Assembly (NCBI GenBank): GCA_028023455.1
Contig: JAQFVV010012434.1
Span: 7,189,157 to 7,253,156, forward strand
Direction: 5' to 3'
From: Epiperipatus broadwayi
Taxonomy: Eukaryota; Onychophora; Udeonychophora; Euonychophora; Peripatidae
Length of the DNA: 64,000 nt
The translations under genes and the position numbers were made by a program. Positions within the stretch are counted from its first letter, which is position 1; the number at the start of each line of letters is the position of its first letter. The notes under the pieces are model-generated. The model saw only the letters and a list, made by a program, of their open reading frames with translations. It ran no database searches and had not been told where the DNA came from. Shown here piece after piece: positions 1 to 12,486 of this stretch.

Positions 1-291
1 TTAATGTTTTTTTTTAATTTATATTAAAAGACAAGTTTATATATCATGCTACAGAGTAATAATACACTGGCATGTGGGTTAGCTATAATGTAAGTGAGCT
101 CATTCTACATTTATATTTGCTGACAGTTTACATAAAGCATGCTGGGAATTTTCATTACTTCCACATTAATTTTATAATTTACCTTTAATAAATTAAGAAG
201 GAAAGTAATCAAAATGGAGAAACAGATAAGATGTGCTATATAGTAGTATATAATTATAAATACAAATAAGTTTATAAATTTAAAACATACT

Positions 292-435
292 AAATGTTGA
301 CTAAAGAATCAAGAATAAATTGAATCTGCCTATTCTTGAAGCTCTGATATTTATAAGCATATCTTCATTGCTTAAAACATCAGAGTTCCAAGAATAGGTG
401 GATAAATTTTATTCTTGATCCTTTGTTCAACATTT
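292..435. repeat. Hairpin (foldback) repeat, 57-bp arms
   Basis: Arms at 292-348 and 379-435 are inverted copies of each other with about nine mismatches by eye, separated by a 30-base loop. Each outer end reads AAATGTTGA or its complement. The transcript of either strand would form a long imperfect hairpin. It could be a miniature inverted-repeat element or a precursor-microRNA-like hairpin; no coding potential is visible. Function is unknown. Confidence 0.7.
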
Positions 436-540
436 AGATTATATTTAATTCATAACCTTAGGGAAGGTAATTTAATCAATTTTGTTTATATATACATTAA
501 GTTATGTTTAATTTACTGGTTAAGTATATAAATATTATCC

Positions 541-1300
541 ATGCACTGTAAAATCAATTACTATTAATAAAGTTAATTTTACTTAAAACTATCCATGAAA
601 TTGACTTTATTATTTAGTTTAAACATTTAAACACTTGGGTTTATATGCTATGCATAAGTTAATAATTATTTGATTCAGTCATTTTCTAACTGTATGCTAT
701 CTACTAAAATTTTGCCTAAAGATAATGACAGCATAGGGAAGACTGAGAGAGTTTATTTCTCCATAAAATTTATCAATCTTCATTCAGATTGTGTTGCTGA
801 TGTATATAAATCAAGATTGATTGATGCGAGAGAAAATAAAATATTCATTTAATTATATTTGGTGGATTAGAATCCTAGTAGATGGTGACTGAAATTTGGA
901 TCAATACTCATATGCTGTTATCACTTATGATAGAAATTTTAGTATAATATCTAAATTAATGATTCAATGTAAGCATAGTTACCATTATAATCACAGACTG
1001 CAATATTTTTTTAATTTACTGTAATAATTGTTTGATCTAGTATTAAAGTAGATGCAATGACATCATATAATTAGCATAACAACATTTGATTAGAAATTTA
1101 GAGGTGTGAGTGCATTGCTAATTCTCTAATCTGAGTTATTCATCTTTTAACTGTTGTCACTATCCTATCCATTATGTAGTACATATAGTTAAAGTTGCAA
1201 TCTGTGGCTATTTATATGTATATTTTTATCAACATTACTTTTGACTCTTTCCACTTTCATGCCATGCTCCCCATTCTGTAATATTTAGGGCACCTTGTGG
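541..1300 (+). repeat. Dispersed repeat, copy A
   Basis: This stretch is homologous, over roughly 700 bases, to 24728-25460. Shared landmarks in the same order include AAAACTATCCATRAA near 590, GGCATAGGRAA-like sequence near 735, CAGTTATCNNTT-like sequence near 920, TATCTAAATTAAT near 950, GCAATATTT near 1000, TTTGATCT near 1030 and CTCAGTTATT-like sequence near 1135. A 60-codon open frame at 670-852 aligns with a 60-codon frame in the other copy, but no known protein is recognised. It is probably an old interspersed element. Confidence 0.6.
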
Positions 1301-4300
1301 TTTTAATCTTATACATGATTCAGTATGCTATATAAATAGTGTCCAATATGTGCTAAACAATATTGACATAACAATTTCTGCAGAATTGTGAGCCTGTACA
1401 TAAAACGATATATAATGTGTGTTTTGATAAAGTATACTTGAAAAGAAGACTTATGGATTTTAACATAATTTGTACATTAAAGCAGTAACTAAACAAATAG
1501 TTATATTTAACCTATGTTCTTACATATGTGTAAACATGACTTAGCCTCATGGTTATCTGTTAATTTGTCAATAAAGAAAAAATCAACAGTAAGAATTACT
1601 AAAAAATAAATATATTCATTTACTTTGTATGACTAAATTGTTTATGTATAAACAGGTTGATTTGAATGAGTGAGGAGCCACATGAAGAAAAAAGTGATGA
1701 TGATAAGAGACTAAGTAAAACAATTGAGAAAGTAATTTTAAAATGCATATATAGAATAAAAGAGAAAAATAAATAAAGCAATAGGAGCCTAGAAAAATGA
1801 TAGGAAACAAATAAGTTTAAAAGAGAGAATATGAAGAAAGAAATAAAGTGGAAGATTACAGAGTGAAAAGAGATGAGAAGTTCAGTTTAGTAAAATAGAA
1901 ACAACATTATACCCAGGTTCTAAAAAGTATTAGTAACTCAAAATATGCTAACAAGATGAAAAAATGAAAAAACTATCAACATCAAACATTTCAAAATATG
2001 AAAATAAAATAAATTCATAAAATCATTAAAAAAATGAAACAGAAAAAGAATATAACAAAAATGAGAGAGGTAGAGAGAAAGAGAGGAAGACAACAAAAGA
2101 AAAACAATATGAGAAAATCATACACAATAAAGAAAAAGAAAGGGATATAGAAATGAAAGAAATACCAACTTGAAAAAAAAAAGTATCAAAAAATTATAAG
2201 ATGTCTAGAGATGATCTTGTAAAAATAATAAAATTGGTAAATCTAAAACATGGAAAAAAAAGAAGAACCTAAAAGTGATAGTAAAACTATAGATGTTTAT
2301 CAACTTTAAGTTTTCAATAAAACTGAATTTTTTCACCCTCACTAAGAAACCAAGTTTTATTAAAAACAGATATGAATACTGTGAAGGATTGCAAAACTGA
2401 TATAAGAATCATGAAAGAATACAAAATTAATGCAGAGATTAATGCCTTCTATAACATTGATATAAAACTGAAGAAATATGTACCTTTTGATCTTCAGCAT
2501 ACAAAATTTGATGGAACACCATTGAAATAAAGTTAAACTTGTCAGATTATTAAAACATTGAATAAAAAACCCATCACACTAAAGGTGGACTCAGTTATAT
2601 CCATCCAAAAAGCAAAAATAAAATGTAAGAGCAAAAATGATTTTTTTTTATTCAATAATGTCTGATATTTAGAATCTTATATTTGGAAGATGGTAGAAGT
2701 TTGCTTAGTTATAGCATTCAAAATAAGATAGTGCACACTTAAGTGAGATCAAAGTTGATTTCACAAAAACCAGAAAGAAAGTGAAAAAAAAAAAGCAAAA
2801 TCTCATGAATAAAATACAATTAATGGTAAAGTAAAAATAAAGGAAGCAGTAGTCAGTTAACATGGAGGAAAAAAAAGAAAAACTTCTAAAGTTCATAGAC
2901 AATGGATAGATCTTTGTTTTGGTCTAGTACAAAAATGTATGATCAACAATTATTTTATTACTTAAAGTTTCTATATTTATGCAGGGCTAATATTAAATAA
3001 AATAAACTATAATCCTTTAAATGTAAGCTTTACTTTTGCAAATCCAATAATAGAAGAAACAAACTGGGCATGGAAAAAAAAAACTGAATAACAGACTAAG
3101 ATAAATATTGACTTCATTTTTAGGACACACATTGATCTAAATGAAAAAAAAATTCGTAATGAGAATCATCAAAATATTTTGTTGCATAAATGACCCAAAT
3201 GAAGACTTAGAATATATCTGTAAAAAAACCCAAATACAAAAAGAATGTTGGAATTTATTTCTGATGAAACAGGAAATGATTAATGAGTTTGATAAATGGT
3301 TTTTTGATTCATTACTCAGGGTGGTTGAATGATTATTGGATATGTCTATATATAATTGATCAAGAAATGTTATTGTACTGAGGATCTAAGCATTTTTTAT
3401 GCATTAGAGAATTTGTCTGACCTTCATTACTTTTTCACAATACCTGATTTCTTTTGACTTTTCTTCTTCATACATTTTCCTGGTGTTTACATTACTGATG
3501 TTTTATACATTTTGCCAGGCATATGATTTTCCTTTTGGCTTTATAGTTACCTTAATGAACTTATGTTGCCAAATTGCATTAGGGAACATATACCCTCACC
3601 TTCAATGTTATTGTCAGAAATACAAATTTTGAGGAAAGACAGTAAAATATCAACAAGTTCATGAATGGTTTTATTAGTGATAAGAAGGAAGCAAGAAAGT
3701 GTGCCATCCAAAATAATTTTACAATAATCCTAGTGATAAATATTATTTCAAGTATTAATGTCTGGAGATAGTAACATTTTTTAATATTCTAGCAAATAGA
3801 TATTTTTAAACTTTAGTTGAAAGCTTTACACTTTACAAAATATTAAATAGAAGAAATAGTTTTATATGCAAGAATTAAAATTGTAAATGCACAATGAGAT
3901 CATTGGCCTGATCCTTAGATAAAAGTAATTGATGATATGAAATATAATGCTAAAACCATAAGGATGCAAATTATTATATTGGAGAGTTGTTATTGTGAAA
4001 TATATATTTAAAGAGCATCTGAAATAGCCAAAATATAAAGAATATTTTTTGAGAAATAAATAACTAGAACAGGAAAAGGAAAAAAGAGGGAATTTTATAT
4101 GGAGAGAATGATAAAGGAGAGCCTATTGACACATATTTGTACTAAGATTTATTAGAGAACAGATTGGAGAGTAAAAAGAGTAGATGATTACAATATTAGA
4201 AATATTTTAGAGATATTTGGTCATTGAAAATTGTGATGCTAAAAATTAAAACTAGTCATGCTTTTATTTGCTTTTCTGCAGTAAAACGTTTATGTACTCC

Positions 4301-5266
4301 TCTTTTATTATTTCAGAAGTAGAATTCCTGAATCTACTCCAGATGATAAATATCTGGATATATTTTTCATGATGGTATCAGATAATGAATTTTTGATCAT
4401 ATTTTTATGTTTTACATCAAATATGTAATATCTGGCATATTGTTTCTATTAGATTTACAATGCTTGGGTTGGTATATTGGTTTTATCAAGTGTTGATTCT
4501 TGGTTTTGGATAAACATAGGGAATAATTAAAGTTAATGATTTTTTTTGGCATGCCAGTTTCTATGTTTTGAATGATTAATACTGTTATATCAGCTCATGT
4601 TTATTAGATATGAAAAAATACCATAGAAAATTCTAAAAACATCAGCTTATCCAATACTCATTCATTTTCTGGAAACTAGATGTGCTTACAGATGATATGT
4701 CATTGAGATCTAAGATATTAGTTTGAAACAATGTATATAACAATTAGAAAAGTAGAAGGTCAGCTATTAATAAAAGAATTGAAGAAAAATAAAAATAAAT
4801 TGTGTATAATATTAACATTAGAATGGCAATGATCACACTCAGAAAGATATCTTTTCAATAATTAATCAAAATCTAAAAAATATTGGCAAGATACAGTACC
4901 GATATCAAGAAGAAATAATTAACATATTATAGTTATGCATATGAAGTAATTCTGTGTTATAAAAAGTTGTACTTTAGAAAATAAAAATATCTAATAGAAG
5001 AACATAATGATGTTAACTTTTTCACACTCACATACAATATGCTATAGAGGAAAAATATTCTAAACAAGATCAAGACAAGGTCAATCCCATTTGTGAATGT
5101 TTAAAACCATAAGAAATAAATTAGTTCAGGGAATATATAAATAATAAATATATGAACTAACTAAAGGAAAAATAAAAACAAAAAACACACAATTATTTCT
5201 TTATAAAACTGCTTTAATATATATATATTAAAACAAAATAAATGTCCGCTAATATCAATAATACAA
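1301..5266. other. Unassigned AT-rich DNA
   Basis: No gene, RNA or recognisable element is seen. Between about 1660 and 2900 the plus strand is strongly purine-biased (long runs of A and G, Lys/Glu-rich in translation with frequent stops), which could be a heavily decayed element or simple low-complexity drift. A 63-codon open frame at 3141-3332 has no recognisable motif and is probably chance. Confidence 0.5.
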
Positions 5267-5422
5267 TAACGAAACTTAAATATATTCCAAACAACGGTAA
5301 ACAATTTATAATACAATATAAATAAAAACTCATAAAGAAATATTTTCGATTATATTCATAATCATTTTCAACTCAACTTTCAAAATGGAATCATCTATTA
5401 CCAACCGGAAACACATGTCGAT

Positions 5423-6273
5423 TTAAATATCCCACAATTCATTAATCCTAACATTTGCTGACTGTCTGTTTATTATCATATTTTTATACCTACTAATAAA
5501 AACTGCCTCTTTAATTTTTCTTTTTTCATTATCTCTCTCTTGGCCTAAAATTTTTATTTTATTTATATCAAAATTAAACTTAAAATTACAATTTCTATCA
5601 TGATCATAAAAAACAGATTCAGTATATAACTTGACTTCATTACTATTATCATTACATATCTGTACATTTTTCAAAACTCTTTTATATAACAATTTATGTT
5701 CTTTAATTCTTTTCTCTATATTACATCTAGATTCCCCTACATATGATAAGTTACACCCACAAAAAATTCTATAAATTATATTACGTTATTTTTTTCTAAC
5801 TTATCTTTTGAATTATTAACCATTCTATTTAAATTACCTGATCCATAAAAAGAAACATTATATATACCATTATAAACTTTTTTCATAAATTTTACTTGAT
5901 TATTATTATAAAAAGGCAAAGAAATCCACTTCTTACTCTTAATTTCTTCATCACCAGTATTTCTATTAATTTTCTTACTAAATTGACAAACCACTTGATA
6001 AATTTCTTTTATATTATAACCTACACTTAATAATTCACTTACATAATTTTCAATATTTTTCTTTTTATCACATGCATATTTACACAAAATATTATTTCTA
6101 TACAAAAAAGACCTAAAACCAGCCATTTTATAATTATGTGGCACTTTAGATAAATAGGGAATATATCCTCTAGTTTCAATAGGTTTAATAAACAATTTAT
6201 AGTCAATCATATTATTGTTCCTTGAAATTATCAAATCTAAATATTTAATACTGTTATTATATTCTTTCTCCAT
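5423..6273 (-). pseudogene. PLE1 left copy: RT C-terminus and GIY-YIG endonuclease, frameshifted
   Basis: Two open pieces, 5776-6273 (165 codons) and 5423-5692 (89 codons), belong to one PLE reading frame. The first starts within the post-catalytic RT region (ending motif YLDLIISRN) and continues through the Cys-containing linker (ILCKYACDKKK). Between them the GIY-YIG core reads IIYRIFCGCNLSYVGES, followed by an arginine and KRIKEH-like helix. Relative to the right copy, four bases are missing near 5785, which shifts the frame just before the endonuclease. This copy retains the endonuclease core in one frame. Confidence 0.8.
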
Positions 6274-6375
6274 AGTCCAGATAAGACCTTTTAATTTATT
6301 ATGAATATATTTAAGTTTCGTTAAATTGATAAAATTTTTGATGAATATAATAAATTAAAAGGTCTTATCTGGACT

Positions 6376-7228
6376 ATGGAGAAAGAATATAATAACAGTA
6401 TTAAATATTTAGATTTGATAATTTCAAGGAACAATAATATGATTGACTATAAAGTTTTATTAAACCTATTGAAACTAGAGGGTATATTCCCTATTTATCT
6501 AAAGTGCCACATAATTATAAAATGGCTGGTTTTAGGTCTTTTTTGTATAGAAATAATATTTTGTGTAAATATGCATGTGATAAAAAGAAAAATATTGAAA
6601 ATTATGTAAGTGAATTATTAAGTGTAGGTTATAATATAAAAGAAATTTATCAAGTGGTTTGTCAATTTAGTAAGAAAATTAATAGAAATACTGGTGATGA
6701 AGAAATTAAGAGTAAGAAGTGGATTTCTTTGCCTTTTTATAATAATAATCAAGTAAAATTTATGAAAAAAGTTTATAATGGTATATATAATGTTTCTTTT
6801 TATGGATCAGGTAATTTAAATAGAATGGTTAATAATTCAAAAGATAAGTTAGAAAAAAATAACGTGAGTAATATAATTTATAGAATTTTTGTGGGTGTAA
6901 CTTATCATATGTAGGGGAATCTAGATGTAATATAGAGAAAAGAATTAAAGAACATAAATTGTTATATAAAAGAGTTTTGAAAAATGTACAGATATGTAAT
7001 GATAATAGTAATGAAGTCAAGTTATATACTGAATCTGTTTTTTATGATCATGATAGAAATTGTAATTTTAAGTTTAATTTTGATATAAATAAAATAAAAA
7101 TTTTAGGCCAAGAGAGAGATAATGAAAAAAGAAAAATTAAAGAGGCAGTTTTTATTAGTAGGTATAAAAATACGATAATAAACAGACAGTCAGCAAATGT
7201 TAGGATTAATGAATTGTGGGATATTTAA
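6376..7228 (+). pseudogene. PLE1 right copy: RT C-terminus and GIY-YIG endonuclease, frameshifted
   Basis: Mirror image of the left copy. Open pieces lie at 6376-6609, 6504-6914 and 6959-7228. A one-base loss near 6452 shifts the RT-end frame, and a one-base loss in a T run near 6888 breaks the frame inside the GIY-YIG core. The defects are at different places from those in the left copy, so the copies decayed independently after (or arrived with) separate lesions. The 3' tail 7229-7395 is non-coding and has a short tandem duplication (GAGTTTTTAT) at about 7320-7340. Confidence 0.8.
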
Positions 7229-7395
7229 ATCGACATGTGTTTCCGGTTGGTAATAGATGATTCCATTTTGAAAGTTGAGTTGAAAATGATTATGAATATA
7301 ATCGAAAATATTTCTTTATGAGTTTTTATTGAGTTTTTATTTATATTGTATTATAAATTGTTTACTGTTGTTTGGAATATATTTAAGTTTCATTA

Positions 7396-7804
7396 TATAT
7401 ATATATATAACCATTAAAAAACAGTCACCACCTAAACATCCCAATATAGATAGTAATCAATATTTCTCACTGGTTTCTAATGGTTACATATTATCCCATT
7501 TAGCTTTGACCATTATTTCACTTATTATATATATGTTGGAGTAATTTATCTCATGACTTTTTTTTAGATAATCAATATATATATGGTATGGGTTACTGGA
7601 GAAAACTTGTTTAGCCTCAGAATATTCAATTAAGTACTTGGTTTCCCAGCAACATCAAAAAGAGAATGTTATCTCTGTTTAAAATAAATAAAAATAAACT
7701 CTTTCACCTTATTTTCTTTATTAAAAGTGGTCAAAATACTTTTAAAATAATTATAAAACACACCAAATCTTTTAAAAACTTGTTTTTTATTTTTTTGCCA
7801 CCAA
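7396..7804. other. Spacer between PLE1 and PLE2
   Basis: Non-coding AT-rich sequence with a short TA run at 7396-7410. No gene or element is recognised. Confidence 0.5.
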
Positions 7805-7828
7805 AAATGAAATATATATTAAAATAGA

Positions 7829-7880
7829 TTTCCAACGTTTCGACTATTTCTTCATTTTTTCTATAGTCTTTTTCAAGGAA
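7829..7880 (-). ncRNA. Degenerate hammerhead-like motif at PLE2 3' end
   Basis: On the minus strand CTTGAAAA is followed by GACTAT, a 14-base loop, ATAGTC and then GAAACGTT. The GACTAT/ATAGTC stem is perfect and occupies the stem II position between a degenerate CTGATGA box and an intact GAAA. PLEs are known to carry such motifs in their terminal repeats. The first box is too altered to predict cleavage. Confidence 0.5.
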
Positions 7881-8217
7881 CTAAAAATATATAAGAAAAA
7901 GAAAAAAAAATTTATAAATTTTTTTTTTATAAATAAATAAAAACAAAAATCCTGCCACATATACATACTATTTTGGAAAATATATTCTTTAATTACTATG
8001 ATTTCTTTTTCATAATAGCTTTCAACTTTACATTTTGCTTAAATAAACCTTTTATTTTTACAAAATATAGTTTTTATCATCCTATCTTCAATTAACACAT
8101 TTTTATATTTCTTTTCTTTTAAAACAAAACACATTTTTACATTCCTTTCTTTTTAAAAAACAAAACCATGCCATTAAATTTTACAAAACATTTGTTCTCT
8201 TCTTTTTTTCTTTTATT

Positions 8218-8682
8218 TTATAATATCCTATTCAAAACAGGATTTAACATCTTTATATATAAACTTTCCTTTTCAAATCTTTCTTTTTGTTTAATTATAC
8301 ATTCTAAAGGAATAATTTTAAAATTGACATGACCAAATTTTTCTTTATGTAAATACAATGCTGAATTTCTATCTGACAAATGCTGTTTTAATCTAGTTTT
8401 TAAAAAATTCTTTGTATTACCCACATAAGATATATCTTTACCATTATATTTTAAACAATCCATACATTTTATACAATAAACAGCTTGCATTATATTTGAA
8501 AATTCAACAAAATCTCCTTTATTAATTAAATTATATAAATTACTTTTTTTCTTGTATACAGGATAAATACTAAAACCATATTTTTTATTAAATCTATGAA
8601 ACAAATTTTTTATCTTTTTAAAAATAAAATTTTGAACTTTAAAACCTATAAAAAATGTATCATCACCAAACTTTTTTTTCAA
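8218..8682 (-). pseudogene. PLE2 GIY-YIG endonuclease domain
   Basis: The 154-codon frame carries the PLE endonuclease: AVYCIKCMDCL with a CxxC pair, then ISYVGNTKNFLKTRLKQH, the YIG half-motif followed by the conserved Arg and His, and further on FEKESLYIKMLNP with the glutamate typical of the family. It runs to the end of the element's coding part. In PLEs this domain nicks target DNA for target-primed reverse transcription. It is separated from the RT part by a frameshift around 8690-8760. Confidence 0.8.
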
Positions 8683-8756
8683 TTTTTCTCCACTTTTTAT
8701 TTTATTTAAATTGCTATTTGAAAAAATTTTTAATACAACATCCCAAGGGGAATCAT

Positions 8757-9601
8757 TTAATAAACATTTTTTTTTATAATATTTAATTCTTCATTTAACA
8801 AATTTTTATTAGAACAAATTTTTATTCCTCTTTTTATTCTATTATTAATAATGTTCATTTTACAATGTTTATCTAAGTCAGAATTCCAATTACTTAATAA
8901 ACCATGAAAAGTTTTCTTTCTAAAAACTGATGTTTCAATATCTAAATTATGATCAACAAATTTTTTTTTTATTTTTATATCCATATATTCAATACATCCA
9001 CCTATTTCTTTTTCCATAGTAAATTTAATATTAATATCTTTACTATTTATATATTTTAAAAACCTTTTAACATTTTTATAATCTCCTTTAAAAATAGTAA
9101 AATAATCATCAATATATCCACAATAAAAAACAAGACCATACCCATTACCAAAATATTTTTCCCCAAAATTATACATATATATATATCCACCATAAAATCA
9201 CTTAAACAATTTCTCATACATAAACCTTTCTTTTGCTTATAAAAACATTCATTATATCTAAAAACCAAATCTTTACAACATATAACCAAAATTTCATACA
9301 ATAAATTACAATCAATTTTTATTTTATCACCTTTATCTTTTATGTATAAATCCATAACATAATTTATACAATCTTCTGGACAAATATTTAAATACATATT
9401 AACAATATCTAGTTTTACAAATGTAATATTCTTAAATTTATTATTTTCCAAAAATATTTTTAATTTATCTACAAAAATTTTTGAATTATTAATTTTACTT
9501 TCATTTTTATTAAAATCTTCATATTTCTTAAAAACATTAATATATATCCATTTTGTGATATTTTCATAATTTGTATTTTTACATGAAATAATGGGTCTCA
9601 T
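8757..9601 (-). pseudogene. PLE2 reverse transcriptase
   Basis: Two overlapping frames (9056-9601 and 8757-9176) together contain the RT. The first has MRPIISCKNTNYENITKWI (fingers), FVKLDIVNMYLNI (motif A, catalytic Asp) and QKKGLCMRNCLSDF (motif B, degenerate from the usual GxPMGSPLS). The second has YCGYIDDYFTIF (motif C, YIDD intact) followed by FTMEKEIGGCIEYMDIKI. A frameshift between motifs B and C, near 9170-9180, splits the domain. Confidence 0.85.
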
Positions 9602-9603
9602 TG

Positions 9604-9915
9604 GAATTCCTTCCTTATGTACCTTTGGTAAACCTATAATATTAGCACATTTTACATCTCATCTTTTAAATTGTTTCATTTTAAACTTTTCAATATATCC
9701 TTTTCCCTCCATTTCAGTTATTAATTTGTTTACAATTTTATTCTTTTTTTTTTACTTTCATCTTTATTAATTTTAATAAAAAAAACATCATCTAATAATT
9801 TACACATCTTTAAATTATATTCTAACTTCGACATAGTAACCATACTACTAGATTTATATCCTTTTAAAAATGTTAAATCCTTATATTTTATTTTTATATC
9901 TTTTATAATTTTCAA
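9604..9915 (-). pseudogene. PLE2 N-terminal region
   Basis: On the minus strand a frame at 9730-9915 (MVTMSKLEYNLKMCKLLDD) precedes a stretch that reads GLPKVHKEGIPMRPI at about 9590-9640, the conserved motif that starts the PLE RT. One in-frame stop lies shortly before that motif. The element fades at about 9960 so the true start may be missing. Confidence 0.7.
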
Positions 9916-10167
9916 TTCATTATTATAATCAACAACATCTTTTTTATATTTTATTTATTATATGTTTGCCAACCAAAATAATATTTTTATTGTGCAAATA
10001 GATATGGCATGGATGTAGTAATTTGTGATGACACATGAATTTAAGTACCTTCTTTTATAAATTAAATAAAATATTTCTTCTTCAATAAAGCAAAGGGAAA
10101 AATAATTCATATGGCAACATATTTGTTATAAGCACATATACATAAATTATCTATGTGCTGTGAAATC

Positions 10168-10284
10168 TGTCATGTATTAAAAAATCTTCACTCCATTTTA
10201 TTATTTACAACACTATATAGGTTTATTCAAAACATAAAATATTCTAAGTACATGCTACTTTTAAACGAATTGCACTACAATACA
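10168..10284 (-). repeat. Ty3-type 3' LTR
   Basis: Matches 14521-14637 with only scattered differences (for example TTTACAACAC versus TTTGCAACAC). It begins TG and ends CA on the minus strand. It contains AATAAAC-type sequence that could serve in 3' end formation. Confidence 0.8.
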
Positions 10285-11057
10285 TATATATATAAAGTCT
10301 TTTTATTTGCTGTGTGACATGCCTTTACACCTTGATGGATTTATCTGTTCATTGGCTCGATTCTCTTATTACTCCAATGGTCCATTCTTCTGTAGTTCCA
10401 CCAATCAATGCATCCTCACAATTTCTCTATGGTCTGTCTTGTTATCAGTTTCTCTAGCCGTAATCCTTTGTCTTCCATAATCTGTTTTATATTTTTTCAT
10501 TCCACCATTTTAACAAATAAATTATTATGTTCATAATTTCACTTCTGAAATATTTGTTTTTCTTTTACCAATCATTTCACTTCCTCCCCTCATTTCAGAA
10601 GTAGAAATATTTCCATTACATATAGTCTTTGAATCGTTCAGGAATACTTCTATTTCTTGTAGGCCTGGATCACTTATTCTTATATTGTTCTTCTTGTTTG
10701 TCTCCATCTTTTTCTCTATTTGCTTCTGTCACTATTTGTTTCTCTTCCTCTTTCGCCATATAAATATTTCTATCCCTCTCAGTGTCAATCTTCTTATTCT
10801 CGCTTGGTCTCCAATCTCATTGTCATTTATCTGATATTCTTTTTTGCATGTAGTTTATGGGTCTTCTATATATTCTTTCATTTGGACCATTTATTTCATA
10901 TATCTTGTTTGACATCTGTTGTTTAATTATCCCCTGTATCCATGTCTTTTTTAAAATTCTCTAAACCCGACCGATTCTTGATTAGTAAATTCTTTATCTA
11001 TTTTGTCATGTTGTATTATGTTGCTCTCTTTTGGATATAATGCAGTTAATTTTGTTC
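10285..11057 (-). other. Ty3-type 3' internal region
   Basis: Lies between the integrase and the 3' LTR. The part 10285-10590 recurs at 24424-24727. No envelope-like gene is recognised; short frames on either strand look like chance. Confidence 0.6.
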
Positions 11058-11650
11058 TCAATTTTCATCCACATAGTATTTCTGCTGGTGATTTACCCAT
11101 TGCCATTGATGGTGTTGAGCCATCATGAACACTTGTAGTGCTTCTTGTATATTTTTTGTTCCTGTTTTCTTCAAGTTTTGTTTCCCTTGTTGTACTGCAT
11201 TTTCAGCTAGACCGTTTGATTGATGATGGTATGGTGGTGACAACACTTGTTGTATATCATGTTCTTCACAAAAATGTTGTATTTCTGTTCCGATGAATGC
11301 AGCACAATTGTCTGATACTAAAATGTCCAGGTATTCATGAATCATGAAAATGTTTTTAAGGCATTTGATTGCTTCATTCAATGTCATGTCTTGTGCTTTA
11401 TATGCCTCAATCCATCTGGAGTGTTCATCTATGAGTATCAACATTTCACATCTACTGGTCTAAGCATGGTCCATGTGTACCCTTTCCCATGATTTCTTTG
11501 TTGGCTGCCATGTGGTTAGGTTTTTTCATGGCATCGTAGCATGTGTTTGGCATGCAGAGCATTTCTTGATATAGTGTTCGATGTCTTCATTTACTTTTGG
11601 TCACCATACATAACTACAAGCCAAGGTTTTAGCTCACACTCATCCTGGAT
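11058..11650 (-). pseudogene. Ty3-type integrase
   Basis: The 128-codon frame at 11058-11444 carries the DDE core: LILIDEHSRWIEAY (first Asp), LVSDNCAAF (second Asp) and HHQSNGLAENAVQ (Glu). Upstream, about 11540-11620 on the minus strand, KKCSACQ marks the CxxC half of the zinc-binding domain. Stops separate the two parts. The DDE triad itself is intact. Confidence 0.85.
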
Positions 11651-12032
11651 ATCCTTCATGTAATAATTTCAGTACTGCCTGTCTGCCTACAGTTGGTATT
11701 AGCACTCTATCACCCATTACAATACATCATTTGTATATAGATAACTGTTGTCTACTTGACCAAATCCTGTTTGCTATGTAACTTGGATTGCTTTCTGGCC
11801 ATTCATTTCTAATCCAATTTATCAATTTTTTATATCTCATGTCTTCTCTCATTCACCTTTCCACAGTTTTACTATTTAATCTGTTTGACTTCATTGCATC
11901 AATGTAATTAATTTCTAAGTCTTCCTTTCCTGTTTCATCTATGTCAGGCAATTTTGATAGAGCATTGGCATGAGATATTTCTTTCCCTGGTTTATAAACC
12001 ATCACATAGTCATATGCAGCCAGTATGTTCTG

Positions 12033-12486
12033 CTAGCTTAACATGTGTGGGCTTATATGTTCTGGAGCCTGCCAATCATGACCTAATATTGCTAGGAGAG
12101 GTTTATAATATGTCATGATTTGAAAAGGTCTACTGAAAATAAATTGATATTTTCTTAGTACAAAGATTTTTTTGTCTATCTGACTATAGTTGTGTTCTGC
12201 CTTCGATAATATCCTTGATGCATATGCATATGCAATTGGTTTGTTCACGGTTTTCCATTGGGTGTGCCAAAACCGCTCCCACACCTATTTCAGACACATC
12301 CATCCTAATTCTTACTTCTAACATGTTATTGAGATGTGTCAATAGTGTATCTGCAAAAAATAGTTCTTTTGTTTTTTCAAATGCTTCTTCATGTATTTGC
12401 ATCCATTCCCATTTTTGTCCTTTTCTTAACAACTGATATAACAGATTTGCTACAATTGCTTTGCTTTTTTTTAAAAAAAATTTCAA
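12033..12486 (-). pseudogene. Ty3-type RNase H region
   Basis: Overlapping frames 12184-12486 and 12033-12284 contain the RT connection (WEWMQIHEEAFEKTKELF) and RNase H-like sequence (RMDVSEIGVGAVLAH, then ASRILSKAEHNYSQIDKKI). The Asp of MDVSE and the SKAEHNYSQIDK motif are typical of Ty3 elements. A frameshift lies near 12250. Confidence 0.8.

Larger units (their letters stand above)
5267..7395. mobile_element. Head-to-head pair of Penelope-like elements (PLE1)
   Basis: Two near-identical 5'-truncated PLE copies lie as an inverted repeat: the left arm 5267-6300 is read on the minus strand and the right arm 6347-7395 on the plus strand. Their 3' ends point outward. Each encodes the C-terminal part of a PLE polyprotein (end of RT, linker, GIY-YIG endonuclease). 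The 46-base centre contains, at 6303-6323, a copy of the 21-base sequence that forms the extreme 3' end of the left arm (5267-5287); the right end 7375-7395 has one change. That is what is expected if the plus copy was preceded by the end of another copy (a PLE pseudo-LTR). Confidence 0.85.
7805..9960 (-). mobile_element. Longer Penelope-like element, decayed (PLE2)
   Basis: A minus-strand PLE of a family distinct from PLE1, with N-terminal region, RT and GIY-YIG endonuclease in the usual order and a 3' tail ending in a degenerate hammerhead-like motif. Coding AT bias is extreme (Lys, Asn, Ile, Phe dominate). Frameshifts and at least one in-frame stop (in the stretch before the RT, near 9660) make it non-functional. 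No second inverted arm is seen, unlike the other PLE loci here. Confidence 0.85.
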
